A stretch of 6,812 nucleotides of DNA from an uncultured Eubacterium sp. Lineage in GTDB: Bacteria > Bacillota > Clostridia > Peptostreptococcales > Anaerovoracaceae. Under the pieces are notes generated by a model that saw only the letters and a program-made list of their open reading frames with translations, had not been told where the DNA came from and did no database searches. Position 1 is the first letter of the stretch, and each line of letters starts with the position of its first letter. Below, one piece after another: positions 1 through 5,395 of the stretch. Made by a program: the position numbers and the translations under genes. Location of the stretch: the NCBI GenBank assembly GCA_947367725.1, contig CANBFZ010000098.1, forward strand, positions 1-6,812, in the 5' to 3' direction.

Positions 1-118
1 GCCGTCCTTTTCCGGCGGTGATCATACACCTGTCTCCGAAGGGCCGCCATCCCCTCCGGCTCCGCCTCAAACCGTGGCTGCTCCAGAAGATTCGGTATGC
101 TTTTGCCCTCAAAATTCC
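1..118 (-). other. Possible frameshifted continuation of the subtilase C-terminal domain
   Basis: Beyond the protease stop at 109-111 the minus strand has two reading frames open to the window edge. One runs on from the protease if a single G is dropped from the GGGG run at 117-120, giving NFEGKSIPNLLEQPRFEAEP and onward. The third frame ends FGDRCMITAGKGR, which resembles the strand before the YTFYA..D.AGN motif usual at the end of such Ig-like domains; that likeness is from memory, not an alignment. A small new gene starting at an ATG near position 25 is an alternative. The tract is cut by the window edge. Confidence 0.35.
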
Positions 119-1596
119 CCGGCGCCGAGATACCGTACCACCGGCAGAACACCGCTGTCATCGCTGGCGGTGATTCGAAGCCGCTGTTTATAGGAACCGC
201 TGATTTTGGAAACAGTCGCTTTCAGCGCCGGCTTGGTCATATCGATCTCGTAGTCATCCTTGGTATAGCCGGTCAGCGGCTTATATAAGTTCAAAAACCG
301 ATTTGCCGCTACTTTTCCATTGAGAGAACTACGCCTTTTCGCGCCGTCAAGGAGCAAAAATTTCATCTGCGCCGCAGTAATATCTTCATAATAGGAATGC
401 AGTACTGCCGCTGCCCCTGATACAAAAGGCGCCGCCATGGAAGTGCCCGACATATTTTTATATTTATCACCCGGTACTGTACTGTAAATTTCTGTGCCCG
501 GCGCCGCGAGATCCACATACTTGCTGCTGTAATTGGAACCTGCATTCATCCTGCCGCGGCTGTCCGCATTGCCCACGCAAATCACATTGCCAAGATCATA
601 ACACCCCGGATAAATCGCTTTTCTATCCAAGTTGAGACTGTCGTTTCCTGCCGCACAGATAAACAACATATCGGAGGACGCAATCGTCTTGTACAACATG
701 GCGTCATCGGCATAGGAACCCATACTCAGATTGCAAATATCCGCACCATTTTTCTCCGCATAACGAATGGCTTTGATCACGTCATAGCTGTCACCGAGCC
801 CCTGGGGTCCGTCCAGCACTTTCAAGTCCATGAGCCGCACTTTGCCGGTCACTGCTGCAATCCCGGCAATCCCATTTCCATTATCGGAAACTGCGCCGAT
901 TACCCCTGCGCAGTGGGTACCGTGATTATAATAATTGTTAATATTCTCATCGCGGAGCGGTCGTTTTTTCGCAAAATCGTAGCCATGCACATCGTCCTTG
1001 TAGCCGTTTCCGTCGTCGTCTCTTTCGTTTCCAGCGATTTCGCCCGGATTGACCCACATATTTGCCGCCAAATCGCTGTGCCTGTAGTCCATCCCGGTAT
1101 CTATGACGGCAACCACCGTTTCCGTCATCTCCTGCTTATGCTGCAGGATAAACCCATAGGATTTTTCAAATCCGATATCTACACCGGTTTCCGGGTTGAA
1201 AAGTCCCCACTGCAGACTGTAATAAGGGTCATTGACACTTGTTTTTTCATATACAAAATTAGGCTGCAGCAACAAATGCTCCGCCTGCGGTGCAAGATCC
1301 GCCGCAATCTGTTCCATCGAAATGTCCTTACTTACCTTAATAAGTGCCAAGTCTGAACCGTCATAGCTAACTTTAGACACATAAGAAGGCATCTGTATCT
1401 GTCTCAAATCGGAAGACGCGGTCAGAATATATTCCCGCTCCCGTACTTCCGCATCAGCGCCGCCGTCATCGACAATCACATCTGCAGGCAGCACTGGTTC
1501 CAAGTTATCTGTGCCAAACACTGCCCCCGGCACCATCGTCATCACAAGTACCGCCGTTAAACATAACACAATGCTTCTGTTCCATCTATGCTTCAT
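109..1596 (-). CDS. Secreted subtilisin-like serine protease (S8 family), C-terminus probably cut short
   Basis: Exported serine endopeptidase of the subtilase family, 495 residues. Residues 1-28 look like a signal peptide: basic start (K2, R4, R7), a hydrophobic core, then a small-residue region. Residues about 29-120 fit a propeptide. The catalytic domain spans about 125-440 with all expected residues: Asp166 in VIDTG, His225 in NHGTHCAG, oxyanion Asn318 in AAGN and Ser386 in GTSMAAP. Cys229 beside the His motif resembles thiol-dependent, proteinase K-like members. An acidic segment at 192-208 (DDDGNGYKDD) looks like a calcium site. Residues from about 453 begin an Ig-like extension that stops abruptly at GAGEF. 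That is short for such a domain, and the reading appears to continue in other frames. The ATG follows GGAGG by 7 bases and overlaps the upstream stop by 4 bp, so it is probably translationally coupled. The substrate is unknown. Confidence 0.93.
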   Translation of the reverse strand: MKHRWNRSIVLCLTAVLVMTMVPGAVFGTDNLEPVLPADVIVDDGGADAEVREREYILTASSDLRQIQMPSYVSKVSYDGSDLALIKVSKDISMEQIAADLAPQAEHLLLQPNFVYEKTSVNDPYYSLQWGLFNPETGVDIGFEKSYGFILQHKQEMTETVVAVIDTGMDYRHSDLAANMWVNPGEIAGNERDDDGNGYKDDVHGYDFAKKRPLRDENINNYYNHGTHCAGVIGAVSDNGNGIAGIAAVTGKVRLMDLKVLDGPQGLGDSYDVIKAIRYAEKNGADICNLSMGSYADDAMLYKTIASSDMLFICAAGNDSLNLDRKAIYPGCYDLGNVICVGNADSRGRMNAGSNYSSKYVDLAAPGTEIYSTVPGDKYKNMSGTSMAAPFVSGAAAVLHSYYEDITAAQMKFLLLDGAKRRSSLNGKVAANRFLNLYKPLTGYTKDDYEIDMTKPALKATVSKISGSYKQRLRITASDDSGVLPVVRYLGAGEF

Positions 1597-2708
1597 TTCA
1601 CTTCCTCCGACTTATCGGCACGGCGTTCTTCCTGCCGCTCTTCTTTTGCAATATTCACAGCCTTAATATGCGGCATCTTATGGTTTGGATCTGTCAGGAA
1701 CACATAAAGATAAATAGTCGCAATCCCCACCAACACAAACGCATCTTTATAGAGTTCTCTGCTGATTAATACTGCTGCCATCCCCATAGTCGCACTGACA
1801 CCGTACAGCATGAGCACCGCCCGGCGCTGTCCGTAACCCGACGCCATCAATCTGTGATGGAGATGCCCCTTATCCGCTTCCATAATCGGTCTCTTGTTGA
1901 CAAGTCTGCGCAAAATCGCAAAGAACGTATCAAAAATCGGAATTCCCAGTACCACCACTGGCACGACCACTGCGATGATGGTCGATCGCTTCAATGGTCC
2001 CACCACAGAAAGCGCGGCAATCATAAAACCAAGAAATAAAGAGCCGCCGTCTCCCATAAAAATCTTCGCAGGATAAAAATTAAACGGCAAAAATCCCAGA
2101 CAGCCTCCCGCAAGGGCCAGCATCGCCAGACACACAATCATCATGCCATACTGATCCCCATGAATATACGCAACATACGCAATACACAAAGCAGAAATTG
2201 CAGCATTTCCCGCTGCCAAACCGTCAAGCCCGTCAATGAGGTTGATGGTATTGGTAATACCCACAATCCAAAGCACTGTCACCAGAAAGCAGACCACTTC
2301 TCCAAAGAGAAGTTTCCCCTCTCCGAAATAGTTAGCAATAAACTTGATCCGAAGTCCCATGTAATACATCAGAATGGCAACCAAAAGCTGTCCACCAAAT
2401 TTCAATTTTGCATCCAAGTTTTTCAGGTCGTCTATCACACCCAAAATATAAATCATGGTGCCGCCGATCAAAACGGGTATAATCTTCTCATGGCTTCCTG
2501 CATAAATCGCAAGGGAGCCGATGGTGCCCACAAAAATTGCCAGCCCGCCAAAACGTGGCATCGCCTTGGTATGCATTCTCCGGCCATCCTTGGGCACATC
2601 AACAGCACCGATTTTAGGCGCGATCTTAATTGCAGCCGGCGTGAAAATCAATGCCAGCGCAAACGCTGTCACAAAGGCTGCAAAGAGTGTCAGTCTTGTA
2701 ATCTCCAT
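1593..2708 (-). CDS. tagO: Polyprenyl-phosphate N-acetylhexosamine-1-phosphate transferase, TagO/WecA-like (glycosyltransferase family 4)
   Basis: Integral membrane enzyme of the MraY/WecA/TagO superfamily. It moves a sugar-1-phosphate, normally GlcNAc-1-P from UDP-GlcNAc, onto undecaprenyl phosphate, starting teichoic acid or another secondary wall polymer. The 371 residues hold about ten or eleven hydrophobic segments. Family signatures are in order: RMHTKAMPRFGG at 44-55, the metal-binding pair D93-D94 in GVIDDLKNLDAKLKF, NTINLIDGLDGLAAG at 153-167, MGDGGSLFLG at 218-227 and GHLHHRL at 281-287. The HLHHR loop and the RMH motif place it with TagO/WecA rather than MraY. The C-terminal 20 residues form a charged cytoplasmic tail. 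AGAGG lies 8 bases before the ATG. It starts 48 bp after the dCMP deaminase gene and overlaps the protease start by 4 bp (ATGA). The exact sugar and acceptor polymer cannot be decided from sequence. Confidence 0.93.
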   Translation of the reverse strand: MEITRLTLFAAFVTAFALALIFTPAAIKIAPKIGAVDVPKDGRRMHTKAMPRFGGLAIFVGTIGSLAIYAGSHEKIIPVLIGGTMIYILGVIDDLKNLDAKLKFGGQLLVAILMYYMGLRIKFIANYFGEGKLLFGEVVCFLVTVLWIVGITNTINLIDGLDGLAAGNAAISALCIAYVAYIHGDQYGMMIVCLAMLALAGGCLGFLPFNFYPAKIFMGDGGSLFLGFMIAALSVVGPLKRSTIIAVVVPVVVLGIPIFDTFFAILRRLVNKRPIMEADKGHLHHRLMASGYGQRRAVLMLYGVSATMGMAAVLISRELYKDAFVLVGIATIYLYVFLTDPNHKMPHIKAVNIAKEERQEERRADKSEEVK

Positions 2709-2756
2709 AAGTTATCCTCTGTCAATCCATCCAATCTATCAGTTTTTCTTGAGTCG

Positions 2757-3230
2757 TCAGTCCAGCATCACAATGGCAAGACCTGCCTCATCCAGAATTT
2801 CTACTGCAAGTTCATCCGGATAGCCCTCTTTGACTACAATCCGTTTAATGCCTGCATTGATAATCATCTTAGCGCAAATGACGCAAGGCTGATTCGTCAC
2901 GTAAATCGTAGCACCCTCAATACTCTGCCCCAAAGTCGCCGCCTGTATAATCGCATTTTGTTCCGCATGCAGGGCTCTGCATAGTTCATGGCGCTGTCCC
3001 GAAGGCACACCCAGCTTCTGCCGCAAACATCCACCCTTTTCATCACAGTGAGCAATCCCTCTAGGCGCCCCGTTATAACCTGTCGCGACAATATGTCTGT
3101 CCTTGACAATCACCGCCCCCACATGTCTTCTGAGACAGGTAGACCTCTGTGCAGTCAGTTCTGCCATCTGCATAAAATATTCGTCCCAGCTGGGTCTTCC
3201 ATCCTTTGCAAGAATTTTCATATCAGCCAT
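2757..3230 (-). CDS. dCMP deaminase (ComEB-like), zinc-dependent
   Basis: Cytosolic cytidine/deoxycytidylate deaminase-family protein of 157 residues, a usual length. Family members convert dCMP to dUMP, feeding thymidylate synthesis. The catalytic zinc motif is complete: His88-Ala-Glu90 (HAEQNAI) with Cys116 and Cys119 (PCVICAKM). GAVIVKD at 38-44 and [13 protein letters not shown] at 50-62 match the substrate-side core. Extra Cys and His residues (C32, C62, C68, H81, C84) in the insert before HAE are typical of the dCMP branch, which can carry a second, structural zinc. The start overlaps the end of truA by 13 bp, and GAGAGG lies about ten bases upstream, so translation is probably coupled. 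An ATG at residue 4 is possible but badly spaced. B. subtilis calls its homologue comEB because it sits in the comE operon; no competence gene adjoins it here, so nucleotide metabolism is the likelier job. Confidence 0.93.
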   Translation of the reverse strand: MADMKILAKDGRPSWDEYFMQMAELTAQRSTCLRRHVGAVIVKDRHIVATGYNGAPRGIAHCDEKGGCLRQKLGVPSGQRHELCRALHAEQNAIIQAATLGQSIEGATIYVTNQPCVICAKMIINAGIKRIVVKEGYPDELAVEILDEAGLAIVMLD

Positions 3231-4030
3231 GATTCATGCCTCTCTTTCATCTGTTGTTCGTTGTAGTAAATTTGCTCCAAATACAGCCCTTGCGGCGGCG
3301 CAGTATGCCCTGCCAGCCGCCTGTCTCCCGCTGCTAGAATTTCCGCGATCGCGTCGGGTGATTTTTTCCCCTGACCGACTTCTACCAGCGTGCCGGTAAT
3401 GATTCTGACCATATTGTAAAGAAATCCGTCTCCGGTCACTTCAATCTGTATCGTATCTGCCGCAGGTCTTTTGACCTGCAGGTCATAAATAGTCCGCACC
3501 GTGGTTTCTCTGGGGGTGCCTCCTGCTGCCTGAAAACACGCAAAATCATGGGTTCCTACGATCTGCACCGCTGCTTTTTCCATCGCTTCTGCCGAAAGCG
3601 GCATCTTCACATGATAGCAGTAATTCCGTTCAAACACGCCGGGCAGTGTGCCATGGCGTATGACATAACGATAGGTTTTTCCTTTGGCGTCAAACCTAGC
3701 GTGAAAGCCTTCCGGCATCTCCCTTGCTTCTATAATGCGTACATCGCCGCAAGCATAACCGCTTCCCAGGGTTCCCGCCAGAAAATTGTTCACTGCCAGC
3801 GGAATTTTTTCCGTTGGAATCCCAAAGTCCCCTCGAAAGGATGCCCGCTGCCCTAGTGCATGAACGCCCGCATCCGTACGACTTGTCCCGTTGAGCTGCA
3901 CCGGTTTTCCACAGACGTTGCAAAGTGCCTTTTCCAGTTCTCCCTGCACCGTCCGTACACCCGGTTGTCGCTGCCAGCCGAAAAATCCAGTGCCATCATA
4001 CTCAATGGTCAGAAGAATCGTTCTCTCCAT
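3218..4030 (-). CDS. truA: tRNA pseudouridine(38-40) synthase TruA
   Basis: Converts uridines 38, 39 and 40 in the anticodon stem-loop of many tRNAs to pseudouridine. From the chosen start the protein has 270 residues, normal for TruA. Signatures: the opening strand [25 protein letters not shown], then [14 protein letters not shown] with the catalytic Asp at residue 53. [24 protein letters not shown] and [16 protein letters not shown] complete the two halves of the fold. A TTG six bases upstream (4034-4036) is in frame, but it leaves only three bases to the GGAAG ribosome site. The ATG at 4028-4030 leaves nine and is preferred, though the TTG start is not excluded. It lies 15 bp after yhbY and overlaps the deaminase start by 13 bp, inside the same transcription run. 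Confidence 0.95.
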   Translation of the reverse strand: MERTILLTIEYDGTGFFGWQRQPGVRTVQGELEKALCNVCGKPVQLNGTSRTDAGVHALGQRASFRGDFGIPTEKIPLAVNNFLAGTLGSGYACGDVRIIEAREMPEGFHARFDAKGKTYRYVIRHGTLPGVFERNYCYHVKMPLSAEAMEKAAVQIVGTHDFACFQAAGGTPRETTVRTIYDLQVKRPAADTIQIEVTGDGFLYNMVRIITGTLVEVGQGKKSPDAIAEILAAGDRRLAGHTAPPQGLYLEQIYYNEQQMKERHESWLI

Positions 4031-4045
4031 TTCCAAATGCTTCCT

Positions 4046-4342
4046 TTATTTTCTCGGCAGTTCAATCTGCTTGTTATCCTTCGATTCCCGATAAAGCGTA
4101 AATTTCCGCCCGATTGCCTGCACAAACTCTGCGCCCAGCTGCGCTGCGATCACATTGGCAGTTTCTTTGGGGGACAGCGTACACCCTTCCTGGATCTTCA
4201 CCTTAACCAGTTCTCTGCAAGAAAGACCTGTTTCGATCTCCTTGATGACGTTCTCTGTCAGTCCCTGCTTTCCAATATATACGGTAGGATCTGTGGTTTG
4301 TGCCAACCCCCGCAAAAAACTTCTCTGTTTGCTTGAAATCAT
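4046..4342 (-). CDS. yhbY: YhbY-family CRM-domain RNA-binding protein
   Basis: Small RNA-binding protein made of a single CRM domain. Homologues associate with precursors of the large ribosomal subunit and are thought to help ribosome assembly. The chosen start gives 98 residues, the usual family length, opening ISSKQRSFLRGLAQ. The RNA-contacting GxxG loop is GKQG at 24-27 in VYIGKQGLTENV, followed by the helix and strand ELVKVKIQEGC and the final core IAAQLGAEFVQAIGRKFTLYR. The frame is open upstream to an ATG at 4364-4366 that would add eight residues. That ATG has no ribosome site and lies inside a palindrome, whereas the ATG at 4340-4342 has GAGG eight bases before it. It is the first gene of the five-gene run and sits behind the promoter elements at 4365-4484. 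Confidence 0.93.
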   Translation of the reverse strand: MISSKQRSFLRGLAQTTDPTVYIGKQGLTENVIKEIETGLSCRELVKVKIQEGCTLSPKETANVIAAQLGAEFVQAIGRKFTLYRESKDNKQIELPRK

Positions 4343-4364
4343 AAATCTATCCTCATTTCGTTTC

Positions 4365-4378
4365 ATTCTATATAGAAT
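4365..4378. promoter_or_regulatory. 14-bp perfect palindrome at the expected start of the short yhbY leader
   Basis: ATTCTATATAGAAT equals its own reverse complement over all 14 bases. It sits 23 bases before the chosen yhbY start and just downstream of the proximal -10 (4386-4391). It is a candidate operator, or could simply be AT-rich chance sequence. It also contains the rejected upstream ATG of yhbY. Confidence 0.35.
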
Positions 4379-4385
4379 CCGTTAT

Positions 4386-4397
4386 AGTATACCACAA
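4386..4397 (-). promoter_or_regulatory. Possible second, extended -10 promoter element closer to yhbY
   Basis: The minus strand reads TTGTGG then TATACT (-10 at 4386-4391), an extended -10 of TGnTATACT form with five of six consensus bases and no recognisable -35. A start near 4379 would leave a leader of about 38 bases. The same TTGTGG could instead act as a -35 with TATATA (4369-4374) 17 bases on. Palindromes lie on both sides, which would suit a regulated promoter. Confidence 0.35.
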
Positions 4398-4413
4398 AAG
4401 TTGTCATTTTGTG
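4393..4413. promoter_or_regulatory. Inverted repeat CACAAAA / TTTTGTG upstream of yhbY
   Basis: Two perfect 7-base arms, CACAAAA (4393-4399) and TTTTGTG (4407-4413), are separated by seven bases. No run of T follows on either strand, so this is not an intrinsic terminator. It overlaps where a -35 for the proximal -10 would lie and falls inside the leader made from the distal promoter, so it could be an operator or an RNA hairpin. Confidence 0.35.
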
Positions 4414-4455
4414 CGAAAAAACGTAAAGTTTATCCAGCAAACTGATTTTATTTCT

Positions 4456-4484
4456 ATTATTTACCACAATCCAATTTGTATCAA
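4456..4484 (-). promoter_or_regulatory. Predicted sigma-A-type promoter for the yhbY-truA-deaminase-tagO-protease run
   Basis: On the minus strand a -35 TTGATA (4479-4484) is followed by a 17-base spacer and a -10 AATAAT (4456-4461). Each box matches five of six consensus positions. The spacer end contains TTGTGG just before the -10 region, giving an extended TGn element in a slightly shifted register. Transcription would start near 4449 and leave a leader of about 107 bases before yhbY. This is the best promoter by consensus in the window. It is predicted from sequence only. Confidence 0.6.
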
Positions 4485-4539
4485 GATATTGCAGAAGGTC
4501 TACATTAAGTGAATTATAAATTCCATTTATCCCATTCAG

Positions 4540-5253
4540 CTAAAGCAGCAAGGAGAATCCCGCTCCGCCGTCCCAAAGAAATATCAAATACACTGCCGCA
4601 GCAGCCGCAATATAGGGCGCCATGGGAATGGTGTCTGTGCGCCGAATTTTTTTCCTCGCAAGAAGCCAAACCAGATGTCCCGCACTCAAAAGCGTACTGA
4701 TCACAAAAATCAAAAGAATTCCCGAAAGCCCGCTGATGAGTCCCAGCGCCGCGAAGAGTTTTATATCGCCACCACCCAGTGTTTCCCTGCGATATGCCAA
4801 TTTTCCAAGAAGCGCCGTAAATCCCATGATGCCAAATCCCGCCAGCCCTCCAAAAAGGCAATCCTGCCAGCTGTCATGGTAAGAAATAAATCCAAATGCA
4901 GTCACCGCCAGCAGCAGCACCAATTGATCCGGTACAATGCGGTATTTCCCATCGGCAATAGAAATTTCCAAGAGCAGCCAAAGACTGCAGACTGCTGCGA
5001 TGGTAAATTGCCAATCGTCTATGACCAATTTAATGTCGATGACGACAAATAACATAGTCAGGATAAACTTCCACGGATAACTTTTGATGCGCTGCGTGCT
5101 AGTATCCTGCAGTTCCGCAGATGGCGTCTGTCCGTAGTCACAAAGCCACGCCGCAGGCATTTTATTAAAAAAATATACTGCACCGTTGCCTGCAAAAACG
5201 CCTGCCAAAATCGCTGCCAGGCATTTGATGATCAATAACAAAACATCTGTCAT
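4540..5253 (-). CDS. A24-family prepilin peptidase, stand-alone type without the zinc-binding methylase domain
   Basis: Membrane aspartyl protease that in its family cleaves the leader of type IV prepilins or pseudopilins at the cytoplasmic face. The 237 residues start with a membrane segment (about 4-29) and a soluble loop (30-60), then a string of hydrophobic helices. Two candidate catalytic aspartates are present: Asp101 in ADGKYRIVPDQL and Asp163 in the signature GGGDIKL. The N-terminal loop has one cysteine (C38) and lacks the paired CxxC motifs of full PilD enzymes, so N-methylation activity is doubtful. AGGAG lies nine bases before the ATG. It stands alone, transcribed toward yhbY and divergently from the antiporter. 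No pilin, PilB/PilC or com gene is next to it, so its substrate must be encoded elsewhere. Confidence 0.88.
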   Translation of the reverse strand: MTDVLLLIIKCLAAILAGVFAGNGAVYFFNKMPAAWLCDYGQTPSAELQDTSTQRIKSYPWKFILTMLFVVIDIKLVIDDWQFTIAAVCSLWLLLEISIADGKYRIVPDQLVLLLAVTAFGFISYHDSWQDCLFGGLAGFGIMGFTALLGKLAYRRETLGGGDIKLFAALGLISGLSGILLIFVISTLLSAGHLVWLLARKKIRRTDTIPMAPYIAAAAAVYLIFLWDGGAGFSLLL

Positions 5254-5281
5254 TTTTTCATTCTCCTCTTTCTTACTTGGT

Positions 5282-5294
5282 ATCTTACCACAAA
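5282..5294 (-). promoter_or_regulatory. Possible extended -10 promoter for the prepilin peptidase
   Basis: On the minus strand TTTGTGG (5288-5294) runs straight into TAAGAT (-10, 5282-5287), a TGn extended -10 with four of six consensus bases. No clear -35 is found 16-18 bases upstream. A start near 5275 would leave a leader of about 22 bases holding the AGGAG site. The same TTGTGGTA word occurs in both elements before yhbY, which adds some support. Confidence 0.35.
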
Positions 5295-5317
5295 TTTACA
5301 CTGCTTAAAACAGATTT

Positions 5318-5344
5318 CTTATGCTGCCAGCGCATAAGCTGGCA
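5318..5344. repeat. Two interlocked inverted repeats (A-B-A'-B') between divergent genes
   Basis: Four adjoining blocks lie without any gap: TTATGC (5319-5324), TGCCAGC (5325-5331), GCATAA (5332-5337) and GCTGGCA (5338-5344). Block 3 is the exact reverse complement of block 1, and block 4 of block 2. The first pair gains one more base pair from C5318 and G5338. The two hairpins exclude one another because each uses the other's arm as its loop. No T run follows, so it is not a typical terminator. It lies about 50 bases before the antiporter start and could be an operator, or a switch in the antiporter leader if transcription starts upstream of it. Confidence 0.55.
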
Positions 5345-5395
5345 TCCCTCTGCACATAGTATTTGTAACTTTAAATGAATCGCGAGGAAATCATT

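Larger units (their letters stand above)
4343..4539. other. AT-rich intergenic region between the prepilin peptidase and yhbY genes
   Basis: No gene is visible here. The stretch holds the two predicted minus-strand promoter elements and the two palindromes listed separately. Downstream of the prepilin peptidase stop I see only a 5-base AT-rich inverted repeat (GAATT-ATA-AATTC, 4511-4523) and no T run after it on the minus strand. That gene therefore has no convincing terminator, and some read-through into yhbY is possible. Confidence 0.5.

Noticed and set aside
913..1356. A 147-codon open frame on the plus strand
   Set aside because: It is antisense to the subtilase catalytic domain, including the Asp and His motifs, and has no recognisable domain.
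2696..2733. A perfect TTGACA on the minus strand just before tagO (2721-2726), as an internal promoter
   Set aside because: The expected -10 would fall inside tagO as ATTACA, a poor match, and the transcript would start after the tagO start codon.
2160..2984. A 274-codon open frame on the plus strand
   Set aside because: It lies wholly antisense to tagO and the deaminase, both of which carry complete family motifs. Its translation is rich in His, Asn, Cys and Ser, with no domain I recognise and no good ribosome site.
4511..4523. GAATT-ATA-AATTC as a terminator for the prepilin peptidase gene
   Set aside because: Only five A/T-rich base pairs and a three-base loop, with no T run downstream on the minus strand.
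5295..5325. TTTACA with TATGCT as a plus-strand promoter for the antiporter
   Set aside because: The spacer is 19 bases and the -10 matches only four of six positions. The antiporter promoter remains unassigned.
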